64,000 nucleotides of DNA from Psychrobacter nivimaris (GTDB lineage: Bacteria > Pseudomonadota > Gammaproteobacteria > Pseudomonadales > Moraxellaceae), in NCBI RefSeq assembly GCF_009812035.1, contig NZ_VZIZ01000002.1, forward strand, positions 29,583 through 93,582. Reading direction: 5' to 3'. The translations under genes were made by a program, and so were the position numbers. The notes under the pieces are model-generated. The model worked only from the letters and a program-made list of their open reading frames with translations, was not told the origin of the DNA and did not search any database. This document shows, piece after piece, positions 54,549 through 64,000 of this stretch (the stretch's first letter is position 1; each line of letters opens with the position of its first letter).

Positions 54549-54854
54549 AATATATTGCACCTCTTGTTGAATCGTAAATAAGAGATACCGACTTACGTCA
54601 ATGACACTTACTTAAAAAGCAGCTTTTGTTGTGTTTAATTATAGACTGTAGACAATTGAATTACACGTAAATGTAATTTATTGCAGAAACATTACTAATT
54701 TATATTTAAAACCTTACCAGTAATAATGATTTTCGTATTATAATAGACATTAAATGTTACAGATTAAACTTTAATCATAACATTATGTATCAGTAGCTAA
54801 TGCCATCCCTCATTAGCAAACTGCTGATAATTTTTTATTACGTTAAGGAATGAA
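54549..54854. other. Upstream region of ompW
   Basis: 306 bases. It holds AATTACA-N6-TGTAATT (54659-54678), an inverted repeat about 180 bases before ompW, and an AT-rich run. No FNR-type site was seen. The exact promoter was not identified. Confidence 0.4.
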
Positions 54855-55499
54855 ATGATGAAACTACAATCCCTAGTTTTAGCAACTGCTACTGCACTTA
54901 CAATGACAACTGCTTTTGCAGTCCCTGCTGGTACTTGGTCTGTTGCTGCTGGCGCGCATTATGTTGATCCTAAAAGCGACAACGGTACAGTATCTACTGG
55001 CTTAGGTAACTTTGAAGTTGATGTTGATGGCGATGTACGTCCAACTATCAGTGGTGAGTACTTTATCGCTAACAACGTTGGTGTTGAATTACTAGCTGCT
55101 ATTCCGTTTCATCATGACATTACTCTAAAAGCTGGTGACACTACTATTGATGCGAAAACACAGCATCTACCACCTACTCTATCTGTACAGTATCACTTCG
55201 ATGGCTATGATCTGCCTATGAATGTGAAGCCTTTTGTTGGTGTTGGTGTGAACTACACCACTTTCTTTGAAGAAAAGGTTTATATTCCTCTCGCTGGTGA
55301 CTATGATTTAGAACTTGATGATAGCGTTGGTGTAGCTGGCCATGTTGGTCTTGATATTCCTTTTGCTCCAACTGAATATTTCCGTATTGATGCCCGTTAT
55401 ATGGACATTAAAACAGATGCAAGCCTAAACGGTACTGATATCGGCGAAGTTGATATCAGCCCTTGGGTATATGGCGTAGCATTCGTTAAACAGTTCTAA
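54855..55499 (+). CDS. ompW: Outer membrane protein OmpW
   Basis: A 214-residue eight-strand outer membrane barrel with a clear signal peptide (about residues 1-22, ending TTAFA). Family features are AGAHYVDPKSDNG, GVELLAAIPFHHDI, KPFVGVGVNYT and a terminal aromatic (FVKQF) needed for barrel assembly. OmpW proteins pass small hydrophobic molecules and respond to salt or oxidative stress in relatives. AAGGA lies eight bases before the start; a second ATG is adjacent. Confidence 0.93.
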   Translation: MMKLQSLVLATATALTMTTAFAVPAGTWSVAAGAHYVDPKSDNGTVSTGLGNFEVDVDGDVRPTISGEYFIANNVGVELLAAIPFHHDITLKAGDTTIDAKTQHLPPTLSVQYHFDGYDLPMNVKPFVGVGVNYTTFFEEKVYIPLAGDYDLELDDSVGVAGHVGLDIPFAPTEYFRIDARYMDIKTDASLNGTDIGEVDISPWVYGVAFVKQF

Positions 55500-55523
55500 A
55501 TTAGTCAAAATATTATGTGTAAT

Positions 55524-55552
55524 AAAAGCCAGCTTGATAGCTGGCTTTTTTG
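55524..55552 (+). terminator. Terminator of ompW
   Basis: AAAAGCCAGCT-TGAT-AGCTGGCTTTT and further T, 25 bases past the stop codon. Confidence 0.92.
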
Positions 55553-55650
55553 TGCCTATTAATTACGGCTACTACCGTTTTTCTACACCAGCTACTAGGC
55601 AATTATTTATAAAAATAGCTAATAATATACAAGAACAAATAATCTCCATA

Positions 55651-55680
55651 AAAAAAGACCACCCGTGGGCAGTCTTTTTT
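55651..55680 (-). terminator. Terminator of aceF
   Basis: AAAAAAGAC, partly paired interior with CCC/GGG, and GTCTTTTTT, 16 bases past the aceF stop on the minus strand. Confidence 0.82.
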
Positions 55681-55695
55681 AATTGCTAGCTAGTT

Positions 55696-57417
55696 TTAGA
55701 TCAAGATACGACGTGGGTCTGCCAGTAGCGTTGCGATATAACGAGTGAATACAGCAGCGTCTGCGCCATTGATCACACGGTGGTCATAAGACAAAGACAG
55801 TGGCAACATCAAACGTGGCTCAAAGTTTTGTGTCTTCGCATCCCAACGTGGCTGCATACTTGCTTCAGAGACACCTAAGATACCAACTTGTGGCCAATTA
55901 ACTAGTGGCGTAAATGCTGTACCGCCCAAGTTACCTTGGCTCGATATGGTAAAGCTTGCCCCTTGCAAATCTTTGGTGCTGAGCTTCTTATCACGAGCTT
56001 TTACTGCAAGCTCGCCGATCTCAATCGCAATTTGCTTCAAGCCTTTATCTTGTACGTTTTTGATAACCGGTACAATAAGACCATCATCTGTTGCCACAGC
56101 AATACCCATATTGACGCTTTTGCGCAATATAACCTGAGTGTTGTCATCGCTCAAATGACTATTGAATCGTGGATGTTGAGTCAGCGCATATGCAGTTGCT
56201 TTAACCACAAATGCCAAGATAGTGAAGCCAACACCTTCAGCTTTCATGCCACCTTTTAGCTCACCACGTAGCTTTTCAGTCTCAGTGATATCAGACAGAT
56301 CAAACTGCGTTACTTGCGGTAGCAAAGTATTGTAGTTGAGCTGCGGTATCGAGACTTTCTGCAAGCGGCTGAGGTCTTGTGTTTCTGTCTCACCCCAGAT
56401 CTCAGCATTACTCATGTCAGGCAGTTTCGGTAGACCTGAGCTAACAGGATTGCCACTCACAGGTGCCGCTTTCTGCTTGGTTAGACTGTTCTTAACATGT
56501 GCAAACAAGTCTTCTTTTAGAATACGATCATTTAGAGCTGAACCATTCACTTGTGTGATATCAACGCCTAACTGACGCGCTAGTTTGCGAACGGCAGGAC
56601 CTGCATACACATCAACCAATTTTTCATTGACTTGTGCTTCAGTTAATTTACCCTCTGTTTTGCTAGCAGCTGTATCAGTATTGGTCGGTTTGGCAACTTG
56701 TTTTGGCTCACCAGTGGTTTTAGCAGCTGGTTTATCTTCTGTTTTGGCTGGTGCTGACTCTTGTGGCTTAGGAGTTTCAGATTCACTATCACTAGCATCA
56801 TCTGTACCACTCGCCATAATAACGATAAAGTCCTGACCATTAGTAACCATATCCCCTGCTTCGACCAAGATTTTTTCAATCTTACCGGCAACTGGCGCTG
56901 GCACTTCAACTGAAGCTTTATCTGATTCGATTAGCAAAATCGACTGCTCAGCGCTAACAGTATCACCAACGCTAACCATGATTTCAGAAACTTGTGCTTC
57001 ATCGACACCTAAATCAGGTAGCGCATGAGTAGTTGCTTTACCAGCATTAGTGGCTGGCTTGGCAGTAGACTCTGATTGCTTTGACTCAGTTGCAGCAGGC
57101 TCAGGTTTTGACTCTGGTTTAATATCGTCTGTGCTGTTCGCTTCTTGCTCTTCAGCAGCAACGTTGTCATCATTGCTTTCTTCGCTATCATCTGCACTTT
57201 CAAGTTCAATTAGCACCATACCTTCGCTAACTTGATCACCGATAGCAACACTAATCTTAGTCACTTTACCAGCAGCAGAGCTTGGTACTTCAACCGATGC
57301 TTTGTCAGATTCTAATAATACGATGTTGTCGTCTTTTGCGATGACATCACCAACTTCTACCATAATCTCGCTGACTTCGGCGCTATCCACACCTAAATCG
57401 GGGGCTTTAATGTCCAT
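55696..57417 (-). CDS. aceF: Pyruvate dehydrogenase E2 (dihydrolipoyl acetyltransferase)
   Basis: The core of the pyruvate dehydrogenase complex. Two lipoyl domains (about 1-75 and 130-205) carry lipoyl lysines K39 and K167, each in ESDKASVEVP; Ala/Pro/Lys/Glu-rich linkers follow; an E3-binding domain lies near 270-305 (VYAGPAVRKLARQLGVDI); the catalytic domain (about 345-573) has SYDHRVINGADAA with the active His. 573 residues, with two lipoyl domains rather than the three of E. coli. It is 28 bases downstream of aceE; lpd is not here. Confidence 0.96.
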   Translation of the reverse strand: MDIKAPDLGVDSAEVSEIMVEVGDVIAKDDNIVLLESDKASVEVPSSAAGKVTKISVAIGDQVSEGMVLIELESADDSEESNDDNVAAEEQEANSTDDIKPESKPEPAATESKQSESTAKPATNAGKATTHALPDLGVDEAQVSEIMVSVGDTVSAEQSILLIESDKASVEVPAPVAGKIEKILVEAGDMVTNGQDFIVIMASGTDDASDSESETPKPQESAPAKTEDKPAAKTTGEPKQVAKPTNTDTAASKTEGKLTEAQVNEKLVDVYAGPAVRKLARQLGVDITQVNGSALNDRILKEDLFAHVKNSLTKQKAAPVSGNPVSSGLPKLPDMSNAEIWGETETQDLSRLQKVSIPQLNYNTLLPQVTQFDLSDITETEKLRGELKGGMKAEGVGFTILAFVVKATAYALTQHPRFNSHLSDDNTQVILRKSVNMGIAVATDDGLIVPVIKNVQDKGLKQIAIEIGELAVKARDKKLSTKDLQGASFTISSQGNLGGTAFTPLVNWPQVGILGVSEASMQPRWDAKTQNFEPRLMLPLSLSYDHRVINGADAAVFTRYIATLLADPRRILI

Positions 57418-57445
57418 GATTTATTTCCTCGTCTTATGGTTATTA

Positions 57446-60256
57446 TTATTTGACATCTTTATCATCAAGTACATTTGCATCTGATTGATCTTCAGCACGA
57501 CCTTCATTACTGATTTCATCATCGTCTTCAGCGATGAATTCAGGTACAGGATTTGGATTTACGTTACCTGGCGCTGGTGCATCTGGAGACTGGTCATAGT
57601 AAGACTGCTGTTGCCATGCAGGTGGATGGTCCACATCGATACCTGAGCTTGAAATCGCATCTTTAACCAAACGCATCTCAACTTCACCTTCATCTGCTAG
57701 GCGTTTGAGTGTTGCAACAACGATATGCGCCGCATCAACGTTAAAGAAACTACGTAGGTTTTCGCGCGTATCAGAACGGCCATAACCATCGGTACCCAGA
57801 GTCGTGTAAGGACGGTTGTCTGGTAACCAAGCACGGATCTGCTCTGAATAGTTACGCATATAATCTGTCGCTGCAACCACAATACCTTCGTGCGGTGCTA
57901 ATTGCTCAGTAACCCAAGGCACTTTCTCTTCGTCCATTGGATGTAGACGGTTGTAATCGTCACAAACCATACCATCACGAGTCAGCTCATTAAAGCTGGT
58001 TACGCTCCAGACGTTAGAAGTAATATTGAACTCATCTTTTAGTATCTGTGACGCTTTTTGTACTTCGCGTAAGATAACACCAGAGCCTAATAACTGTACT
58101 TGTGTTGAACCATTGTCCTCTAACAAGTACATACCACGTTTGATACCTTCTTCGGCACCTTCTGGCATAGCAGGTTGTTCGTAGTTTTCATTCATCAACG
58201 TCAAGTAATAGTAAACGCGCTCGCCTTCACCATACATACGGCGTAGACCGTCATGCATGACCACAGCTAGCTCATAACCAAAGCAAGGGTCATAGCTGAC
58301 ACAGTTTGGCACGACATTGAATAGAATCTGTGAATGACCATCTTGATGCTGTAAGCCTTCGCCATTAAGTGTCGTACGACCAGCGGTTGCGCCTAACAAG
58401 AAGCCTTGTGCTTGACAGTCACCTGCCGCCCAAGCCAAATCACCCACACGTTGGAAACCAAACATTGAGTAATAGATATACATCGGAATCATCGGTAATG
58501 CGTTCACAGAATAACTGGTTGCCAATGCAATCCAAGTACTCATTGCGCCTGCTTCGTTGATACCTTCTTCTAACATGTGACCATCGATAGCCTCTTTATA
58601 GCCCATCAACGCTTCACTGTCTTCTGGCGTATATTTTTGACCAACAGCCGAGTAAATACCCAATTGACGGAACATACCTTCTAGACCAAACGTACGCGCT
58701 TCATCAGGTACAATTGGTACGACGCGATCTTGGATGTCTTTGTTTTTAAGCATCGCAGATAGTAAGCGTACAAATACCATCGTCGTAGACTGCTCTTTAC
58801 CATTGCTGCCTTTTAATACCCGATCAAACATTGATAGTTCAGGGATATTCAGTGGGATGTGACCACTACGACGGTTTGGCAGATGACCACCTAACGACTC
58901 ACGACGACCTTTAAGATACTTCATCTCCGCCGAACCTTCTTCAGGTCGGTAGAACGGTAGAGTCTCTAACTGCTCATCAGTAAATGGCAAATCAAAACGA
59001 TCACGGAAATACATCAACGCTTCTTGATCAAGCTTTTTGACCTGATGCGATTTATTAACGGCTTGCGTTTGGGTAGACAAACCATAACCTTTAACGGTTT
59101 TGACTAAAATAACCGTTGGTTGGCCTTTGGTTTTCATCGCTTCGCTAAAGGCAGCGTAAACTTTAACTGGATCATGGCCACCACGGTTTAGACGTGAGAT
59201 TTCTTCGTCAGTCAACGCATCTGCCATTTCTTCTAACTCTGGATATTTACCAAAGAATTCTTTGCGAGTAAATTCAGGCGTACGCGCTTCGTATAACTGA
59301 TACTCGCCATCCACCACTTCTTCCATACGTTGTTTAAGCACGCCTGTATGATCTTTACCAAGTAATGAATCCCAGTTGCCACCCCAAATAACTTTGATGA
59401 CTCGCCAGCCTGCGCCGCGGAATACTGACTCTAGCTCTTGAATGATTTTACCGTTACCACGGACTGGACCATCAAGACGCTGCAAGTTACAGTTAACTAC
59501 CCATATTAGGTTGTCCAGCTTCTCACGACCAGCAAGAGAAATAGCCCCTAAGCTTTCTGGCTCATCCGTTTCACCATCACCTAAGAATGTCCAAATCTTA
59601 CGACCTTCTTTTTCTAGCAACCCACGATTTTCCATATAGCGATGTACATGGGCGTGATAGATAGACATGATTGGGCCAAGTCCCATCGATACCGTTGGGA
59701 ACTGCCAGTAATCCGGCATTAGATATGGATGCGGATAGCTTGATAGACCTTTACCACCTACTTCACGACGGAAATTATCAAGCTGATCTTCGGTCAAACG
59801 ACCTTCTAGATAAGAGCGTGCATAGATACCTGGTGCTGAGTGACCTTGATAATAGATCATGTCACCACCGAAGTGATCGCTAGCGGCGCGGAAGAAATGG
59901 TTAAAACCCGTTTCATAAAGTGTCGCACTAGAGGCGAATGTCGCTAAGTGACCACCTAGATCATCGTCGTTTTTATTGGCACGCATGACCATGGCAAGTG
60001 CGTTGTAACGAATTAGCGCACGTATCTTACGCTCCATGCCTAGATCGCCTGGGTACATTGGCTCGTCTTCAACAGCGATACTATTGACGTACGCAGTGTC
60101 TAGTCTGTTGAACGGCAGTCCTTCTTGAACTGCCATATTGTATAAGGCTTTTAGGAGGAACTGAGCACGGTCCTTGTCTGCGTGTTTAACCACAGACTCA
60201 AAGGCTGCCAGCCATTCCTGAGTTTCGGTGCTATCAGCATCCTTATAATAATTCAT
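57446..60256 (-). CDS. aceE: Pyruvate dehydrogenase E1 (homodimeric)
   Basis: Thiamine-diphosphate-dependent decarboxylation of pyruvate. TPP site LGDGETDEPESLGAISLA ... NCN; also YQGHSAPGIYARS and EGLQHQDGHSQ. About 936 residues. Start at 60256 (AAAGGA upstream, MNYYKDADSTETQEW) aligns with the E. coli N-terminus; an alternative ATG at 60283, also with a good ribosome binding site (AGGTAGGT), would add nine residues. The C-terminus has a polar acidic tail of about 50 residues. First gene of the aceE-aceF operon; no pdhR is nearby. Confidence 0.95.
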   Translation of the reverse strand: MNYYKDADSTETQEWLAAFESVVKHADKDRAQFLLKALYNMAVQEGLPFNRLDTAYVNSIAVEDEPMYPGDLGMERKIRALIRYNALAMVMRANKNDDDLGGHLATFASSATLYETGFNHFFRAASDHFGGDMIYYQGHSAPGIYARSYLEGRLTEDQLDNFRREVGGKGLSSYPHPYLMPDYWQFPTVSMGLGPIMSIYHAHVHRYMENRGLLEKEGRKIWTFLGDGETDEPESLGAISLAGREKLDNLIWVVNCNLQRLDGPVRGNGKIIQELESVFRGAGWRVIKVIWGGNWDSLLGKDHTGVLKQRMEEVVDGEYQLYEARTPEFTRKEFFGKYPELEEMADALTDEEISRLNRGGHDPVKVYAAFSEAMKTKGQPTVILVKTVKGYGLSTQTQAVNKSHQVKKLDQEALMYFRDRFDLPFTDEQLETLPFYRPEEGSAEMKYLKGRRESLGGHLPNRRSGHIPLNIPELSMFDRVLKGSNGKEQSTTMVFVRLLSAMLKNKDIQDRVVPIVPDEARTFGLEGMFRQLGIYSAVGQKYTPEDSEALMGYKEAIDGHMLEEGINEAGAMSTWIALATSYSVNALPMIPMYIYYSMFGFQRVGDLAWAAGDCQAQGFLLGATAGRTTLNGEGLQHQDGHSQILFNVVPNCVSYDPCFGYELAVVMHDGLRRMYGEGERVYYYLTLMNENYEQPAMPEGAEEGIKRGMYLLEDNGSTQVQLLGSGVILREVQKASQILKDEFNITSNVWSVTSFNELTRDGMVCDDYNRLHPMDEEKVPWVTEQLAPHEGIVVAATDYMRNYSEQIRAWLPDNRPYTTLGTDGYGRSDTRENLRSFFNVDAAHIVVATLKRLADEGEVEMRLVKDAISSSGIDVDHPPAWQQQSYYDQSPDAPAPGNVNPNPVPEFIAEDDDEISNEGRAEDQSDANVLDDKDVK

Positions 60257-60818
60257 TCTTGTTAATCCTTTTATATCAGTCATACCTACCTAATGGCAGG
60301 GCTTCATTGAAAAATGCATGATGAGAGATTGGTTTACTTATGACATCCTTGCTACGTCCAAGCATTCCATTGTTTTGTGCGATGACATACTGCTCGATTA
60401 TAAAAATAGTATTACTTTTATCAACGAATGCGTTAAATCAACACATCCGCTAAGTCGTTATAATGCTATGACTATCTATTCAATCATTAATTACTATGAC
60501 ATTCCATTATAAGCGTTTACGCGCTAGTTGTTTATGGCTGTAGAGAAATGATGAAATAACAAGTATTTTTTAAATAAATAATGATTAGTTTATTTAAAAA
60601 TGACAATAGCAATAACTTATCTCTTTATACGATAAGTGGGAAATAGCTACGTGCAGACGAATGATTAACTTGTGCTCTTCGTCATACTAAATCGACCATT
60701 GGTAACTTTATATTGGATTTAAGATAAATTGCTTATTAGTATCTCATACTGATATATTTGTATAAATATGGTTAGCTACCGTATTGTCCGGTCAACCTTG
60801 ACTCTTAGGAATAATGAC
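60257..60818. other. Divergent region between aceE and the DUF11 gene
   Basis: About 560 AT-rich bases. It contains ACTTATC-N9-GATAAGT (60615-60637), an operator-like repeat, and the short frame at 60318-60512, which I do not believe. It probably holds promoters for both genes. Confidence 0.4.
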
Positions 60819-63800
60819 ATGTATAAAGCTAAAAAACCCTTAAGTATAATGAATCCCTTTTCATTCGGTAAGTATCAATCTCAAATACTGAGTTTGATAG
60901 GCTTTATGATATTGTCATTAGTGAGCGTCTCATCTCATGCACTTGTTCTTAATGATGGAGCAGCTGCAACATGTCCTAGCGGCTCAACTAAAGGTATTTT
61001 AACCAATAATAGTTATAGTAGTCTTGTTACTAGTTTTAACAGTGGTAACTACCAGACTGTCTCTAGTCAGAGCTCGACAGGATCATCTGTTGCTATTCCA
61101 TTGAAAATAAAAATGAGTATTTCTGATTTTAACTTTGTTAATAAAAGTAGCGTTGCCACACTAACAAGTGGTAATTATACTGCTATTAGATTTACTGGGA
61201 GCGCGGCTAATAGCTCAGTTCGTAATGAGATTTTATTAGATTTTCAGAACAGTTTAAACAATGAACCTCTCTTCTTGAATAAAGTGGCCCTTAGTACATT
61301 TGATATCGATAAACTATCCAGTACCAATGCCTACTGGGACGATAATGTCAAATTCGTTGGAACCACTCAGAATAACGGTACCGTAAACGGTGTATTCCAA
61401 TCCATAACTGGCTCTAGTGTCATTAACACTAATGGCGAAGGATTGCGACTAAATACAGATTTCAACTGTGGAAACACTCTAGAAAGTACTTGTCAAGGGT
61501 CTGTGGTTTTTAGTGAGCCTGTAAAATCGGTAAAGATAATTTATAGTAATACAGATAATGATACGAGCACTAGTATTAGCAGTCGAATAATTGACTTCCG
61601 CTTAGATAGCTATTGTTACCAGCCTTCTTCATATGAGATTACGAAAGACGATGGTGTCACTAGCATAGGTACAACTAGTACGACCAACTATATAATTAAG
61701 GTTATTAATAATGGTAATACGCCACTAACTAATATCATATTAAAAGATCCCATCGTTACGGGTCTTACTAAAGAGACTGATATCACTTGCGACACGACAG
61801 ATAATACAAATACTTGTATAACGGCACCAACTAAAACGCAGTTGGAAAGTAGTAGTGGGTTTAACATACCAAGTTTAGCTGTTGGCAAAACTTATAGTAT
61901 AAAAGTGCCTACTAAAGTAACAGCATCTCAAGGATCTACAATCACTAATACTGCTACTATTAAAGTTAGTAATTTAGACTTAAAAAGTGCAAGTGATAGT
62001 AATACCGTTACTGGCATATTTAGTGGTGGTTCTCCTGTAGCACCCGCTAGTTGCCCAAGCGGGCATAAGATGTACTACGTTGGTAGTAATCCTCCAGGCT
62101 ATACTCCTAAGGAAACACTACCTATTGCATGGACAACTGGTAGTTTTTCTAAGGAGTATGTTTTTGGTAATACGAAATTTAATTTGTCTTTTACTGAACG
62201 ATTAAATTTACGAACAGGCTACCCAACTGGTACTAATTTTACTGATGCAACTGAAAACGCTATTAATATGTATCATGATAGTTTTCGTACGACTATCGAT
62301 CATAGGCTAACAGCGACTATTAATAAACCTGTATCTAAGTATGGCTTTGTTGTTCAAGATTTAGACTCTAATCAAAATGGAAAATATATAGAATCAATAA
62401 CATTAGCTACTTCTGGAGGCTTTTTTTCAAAAACGGAGAGCAAGCCTTTCCAACTTTCTAATGCCAATCAGACTATATCAGGGACTGCATGGGATAACTG
62501 TAATACGGCTAGTCCTTGTAATTTCAATATAGATTGGGGTTATAAATCTGCCTTGACCCCTTTTGCGATAACTCACGGAAACCCATATTCTGAAGGTGCT
62601 ACTACCACCTCTGCCGGCGGTTATGTAACTGGTTATTCTGACTTTTATTTTTGTTTAGCGCCACCGAAGTTAGTAGTAAAAAAGGTGTTAGGTGGTAATC
62701 GTGTCAATGATTCTGTAGACAGCGCTGATCAGTTTGAGATAAAAGTAACAGGAGATTCTCTAGCTGCTAATTCATTTACCACTACTGGTAACGCTGCTAT
62801 CATTGACAATGGTACTAGTGACTTACTGAGTTTAACCGAATCTAAAACATACACTATTAGTGAGCGTGTCATAAATGGCTCAGTAAGTAATTATAGTGCT
62901 ACTTATATTTGCAACAATGCAACTACAGGGAGTACTTTTACAACTACGAATGCTACTGCAACTCTGAACGAAGAAACTATACCTACTCGTTCGTTCACTC
63001 TATCAAACTTAAACTACGGTGACGAAATCACCTGTACAATTACTAATACCCCATCGGTATACACTTTTACTGGCTTCGTATATAACGATAATGGTGGTAT
63101 AGCTAGAAGCACTAACCCTGATACAAAATCTGATACTTCTACTACTTTTACTGGCAACTCAAAATACTTCAATGGTATTTTTGATAGTGGTGAGACGGGA
63201 ATTGGAAATACCACTGGTCTAACTATAAGTCTAACCAATTGTAACGGTGTCAATATAGGCGGTACTACCTCTCAAACTACCTCTGACAATCCATTAGGGC
63301 AATATAAACTCGTTGTATCCGCAAGCACTATAGCGGCATTATCACCTCAAAAAGTTTGTATTGTACAAGCAGAGCCAGACCCTTGGATTTTCAGTGTCGA
63401 TACTACGCCAAATATTCGTAATATTGACTTACAAGCTGGTAAGTTAGATTACAAAACAGAAGGCTCGCTAAACTTAGACTTTGGAGAGGTTGAGGGAGAT
63501 TACGCAGCATTAGTACTTAGAAAAGCACAATACGTTAATGACTGCCGTTCAACGCTCAATTATACCGCTACTAATATAAATACTGCAGGAAATACAGATC
63601 CTAGAGCTGGCTTTAGCGAGAGTGGAATCAGTGGCAGTGATTTAACTCCTGGTCAATGTATTGCCTATAGGATCACGGCGACTAATCGTGCAAATCTTAC
63701 GATTAATAATTTCGTGATGCGCGATGTATTGCAGAAGAAAGGAGATAATAAGGCTTTAGTTACCTCGGTATTGGCAGGTGTATCTAATGCATCCGACTAT

Positions 63801-63926
63801 GCTAATGATAATGTCCCTATCGGTAAGAACGGAACTGTTAAAACTACAGAATTTGTATTAAATCCAAAAACTAGTCGTAGCTTCTATTTCAATACTAAAT
63901 ATGGCACAACTATGGACACTCAGTAG
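60819..63926 (+). CDS. Large secreted protein with DUF11 and SdrD-B-like domains
   Basis: 1035 residues from the ATG at 60819, which has AGGAA nine bases upstream. A signal peptide (about 20-42, ending SSHA) is followed by a Ser/Thr/Asn-rich N-terminal domain, a DUF11 repeat near 277-395 (YIIKVINNGNTPLTNIILKD), a region with TETKP-like polar sequence, a prealbumin-like domain near 620-745 (KVLGGNRVNDS ... CTITNTP), an SdrD-B-like domain near 750-865 (GFVYNDNGG, FDSGETGIG), and a second DUF11-like C-terminus. There is no LPXTG, C-terminal membrane helix or barrel domain. Codon use is more AT-rich than its neighbours. The role is probably adhesion or surface matrix. Confidence 0.8.
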   Translation: MYKAKKPLSIMNPFSFGKYQSQILSLIGFMILSLVSVSSHALVLNDGAAATCPSGSTKGILTNNSYSSLVTSFNSGNYQTVSSQSSTGSSVAIPLKIKMSISDFNFVNKSSVATLTSGNYTAIRFTGSAANSSVRNEILLDFQNSLNNEPLFLNKVALSTFDIDKLSSTNAYWDDNVKFVGTTQNNGTVNGVFQSITGSSVINTNGEGLRLNTDFNCGNTLESTCQGSVVFSEPVKSVKIIYSNTDNDTSTSISSRIIDFRLDSYCYQPSSYEITKDDGVTSIGTTSTTNYIIKVINNGNTPLTNIILKDPIVTGLTKETDITCDTTDNTNTCITAPTKTQLESSSGFNIPSLAVGKTYSIKVPTKVTASQGSTITNTATIKVSNLDLKSASDSNTVTGIFSGGSPVAPASCPSGHKMYYVGSNPPGYTPKETLPIAWTTGSFSKEYVFGNTKFNLSFTERLNLRTGYPTGTNFTDATENAINMYHDSFRTTIDHRLTATINKPVSKYGFVVQDLDSNQNGKYIESITLATSGGFFSKTESKPFQLSNANQTISGTAWDNCNTASPCNFNIDWGYKSALTPFAITHGNPYSEGATTTSAGGYVTGYSDFYFCLAPPKLVVKKVLGGNRVNDSVDSADQFEIKVTGDSLAANSFTTTGNAAIIDNGTSDLLSLTESKTYTISERVINGSVSNYSATYICNNATTGSTFTTTNATATLNEETIPTRSFTLSNLNYGDEITCTITNTPSVYTFTGFVYNDNGGIARSTNPDTKSDTSTTFTGNSKYFNGIFDSGETGIGNTTGLTISLTNCNGVNIGGTTSQTTSDNPLGQYKLVVSASTIAALSPQKVCIVQAEPDPWIFSVDTTPNIRNIDLQAGKLDYKTEGSLNLDFGEVEGDYAALVLRKAQYVNDCRSTLNYTATNINTAGNTDPRAGFSESGISGSDLTPGQCIAYRITATNRANLTINNFVMRDVLQKKGDNKALVTSVLAGVSNASDYANDNVPIGKNGTVKTTEFVLNPKTSRSFYFNTKYGTTMDTQ

Positions 63927-63943
63927 CTATTATTTCTTGCAAC

Positions 63944-64000
63944 TGAACCGCCCCGGGATTGTCGGAGACTCAACATTCTGAGAGAATACGACAATGAAAA
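63944..64000 (+). mobile_element. Left end of an IS3-type insertion sequence, cut by the window edge
   Basis: TGAACCGCCCCGGG starts at 63944 and is followed by TTGTCGGAGACT, a terminal repeat typical of IS3-family elements as I recall them. Base composition rises sharply in GC here. GAGAG and then an ATG at 63994 (ATGAAAA) would begin the first transposase frame (orfA). The right end is outside the window, so the family and integrity cannot be settled. Confidence 0.62.

Noticed and set aside
60318..60512. 64-residue frame on the plus strand between aceE and the DUF11 gene
   Set aside because: No ribosome binding site, no recognisable domain and AT-rich composition that makes chance frames likely.
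63880..63944. Truncation of the DUF11 gene by the insertion sequence
   Set aside because: The stop codon at 63924 lies 17 bases before the element begins, so the reading frame ends in native sequence. Loss of downstream sequence is still possible.
1..64000. tRNA or rRNA genes
   Set aside because: I looked for T-loop and acceptor-stem patterns between genes and saw none; the gaps are too short or lack cloverleaf pairing. A covariance-model scan would settle this.

Overview
This window looks like chromosomal DNA of a Psychrobacter-type bacterium (Moraxellaceae, Gammaproteobacteria). The reasons are the moderate-to-low GC, the Gram-negative envelope genes (kdsB, lpxK, msbA, exbB/exbD, ompW), the protein sequences themselves, the holB-pilZ pairing, and several transporters for osmotic and salt stress. 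The genus is my inference from protein character, not from a database search. It is gene-dense. I see no tRNA, rRNA or CRISPR array, and only one mobile element, whose left end is cut by the window edge.

Layout. 1-8.3 kb: a cut-off gene, a YdjA-like nitroreductase, zapE, an alpha/beta hydrolase, a small lipoprotein, xseA-xseB, pncB. 7.4-10.3 kb: a glycine betaine ABC transporter whose binding protein and permease are fused in one polypeptide. 10.7-14.8 kb: an aldehyde dehydrogenase, lipB, ppa and a small tail-anchored protein. 15.0-18.6 kb: a minus-strand operon of a DUF1852 protein (MesX), a core methionine synthase (MesD), a flavin reductase and a TauE/SafE exporter, with a perfect MetR-type operator upstream. 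19-24.6 kb: an SDR, a DUF1622 membrane protein preceded by a heptanucleotide repeat tract, dusB, a BCCT transporter and a HIT protein. 24.8-31.5 kb: an unknown gene, ilvD, a Na+/H+-type antiporter, a beta-lactamase-fold hydrolase and a DUF442 phosphatase-like protein. 31.6-36.3 kb: a MaoC dehydratase and a high-molecular-weight FabG divergent from a thiolase, the same arrangement as htdX-fabG4-fadA2 of Mycobacterium tuberculosis. 36.5-47.7 kb: ppk2, then minus-strand housekeeping genes (pilZ, holB, kdsB, lpxK, msbA, exbD, exbB, parB, parA, rsmG). 48-55.5 kb: a Lon-family protease with an unusual basic tail, a WYL regulator, a TerD protein, a potassium channel, a small zinc-ribbon membrane protein, ompW. 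55.7-64 kb: aceF-aceE and a large AT-rich secreted DUF11 protein, followed 17 bases after its stop by the end of an IS3-type element.

How the genes fit together. The ProV/ProXW-type ABC system, the BCCT carrier, the antiporter and the K+ channel form a salt and osmotic stress set spread along the window. kdsB-lpxK-msbA make and export the lipid A/Kdo core, with exbBD as an energising module. parAB-rsmG is a group usually found near the replication origin. The most interesting locus is the mesX-mesD-flavin reductase operon, a folate- and cobalamin-independent, oxygen-requiring route to methionine whose methyl donor is not known to me. The second is the thiolase/FabG/MaoC set, in which the thiolase carries an 85-residue Lys/Ala/Ser/Thr-rich leader.

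Start codons were moved downstream of the longest frame wherever a ribosome binding site or family length supports a later start (for example the ABC fusion protein, ppa, ilvD, the FabG, ppk2, exbB, parA, aceE and the DUF11 protein). Domain calls come from reading motifs by eye.
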